5,836 bases of DNA. Origin: an uncultured Faecalibacterium sp. (GTDB lineage Bacteria > Bacillota > Clostridia > Oscillospirales > Ruminococcaceae). The notes under the pieces are model-generated. The model saw only the letters and a program-made list of their open reading frames with translations, ran no database searches and was not told where the DNA came from. The stretch lies in the NCBI GenBank assembly GCA_945982465.1, contig CAMFSB010000119.1, forward strand, positions 1 to 5,836, read 5' to 3'. Of the stretch, positions 5,783 to 5,836 are shown one piece after another. A program made the position numbers and the translations under genes. Numbering within the stretch: the stretch's first letter is position 1; each line of letters starts with the position of its first letter.

Positions 5783-5836
5783 GGGTGGCCTCACTTCCAA
5801 CGCCTTTTCCCGTTGTTTTACGGAACGTTGATTCTA

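Noticed and set aside
5783..5800. TTG at 5800 as the start of the XRE gene
   Set aside because: It would place the GTGAGG ribosome binding site inside the coding region; ATG at 5782 is correctly spaced from it.
1..5836. Mobile elements, CRISPR arrays, tRNA or rRNA genes
   Set aside because: No transposase or integrase motifs, no regularly spaced long repeats, and no tRNA-like cloverleaf or rRNA sequence was recognised on either strand.

Overview
The window is about 5.8 kb of GC-rich DNA. It looks like the chromosome of a spore-forming, high-GC member of the Clostridia, such as an Oscillospiraceae/Ruminococcaceae-like gut bacterium. This is inferred from a spoIIE gene, an AbrB-type regulator behind a consensus sigma-A promoter and a perfect Spo0A box, a tryptophan T-box, strong AGGAGG-type ribosome binding sites, and GC-biased codons. 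No mobile element, CRISPR array, rRNA or tRNA gene was seen. The content is housekeeping and developmental-regulation genes.

Layout. (1) 1-1286, minus strand: the N-terminal 428 residues of SpoIIE (multi-pass membrane part plus the start of the linker); the gene runs off the left edge. (2) 1287-1594: intergenic, with the gltX terminator (1413-1450) and a structured GC-rich stretch carrying three copies of a 13-bp motif. (3) 1595-3052, minus strand: glutamyl-tRNA synthetase, gltX. (4) 3053-3486: a divergent control region. Back-to-back sigma-A promoters drive gltX leftwards and trpS rightwards. The trpS transcript begins with a complete T-box riboswitch with UGG specifier, 7-nt UGGCACC bulge and overlapping terminator. 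(5) 3487-4491, plus strand: tryptophanyl-tRNA synthetase, trpS, followed by a strong intrinsic terminator. (6) 4532-4789: the control region of the next gene, with a Spo0A box inside a 44-bp imperfect dyad, a perfect TTGACA-N17-TATAAT promoter, a 15-bp dyad over the -10 element, and a roughly 110-nt leader. (7) 4790-5041, plus strand: an 83-residue AbrB-family transition-state regulator. (8) 5049-5076: a perfect palindromic bidirectional terminator. (9) 5087-5782, minus strand: a convergent XRE-family helix-turn-helix regulator with an unrecognised helical C-terminal region.

How it fits together. gltX and trpS are divergently expressed aminoacylation genes. Only trpS has a leader long enough for tRNA-sensing attenuation; gltX has a roughly 50-nt leader. 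The abrB-like gene with its Spo0A box, and spoIIE, belong to sporulation entry control in the known Firmicute network. No undescribed multi-gene system is visible. The least explained sequence is the dense array of dyads and the Spo0A box upstream of the abrB-like gene.
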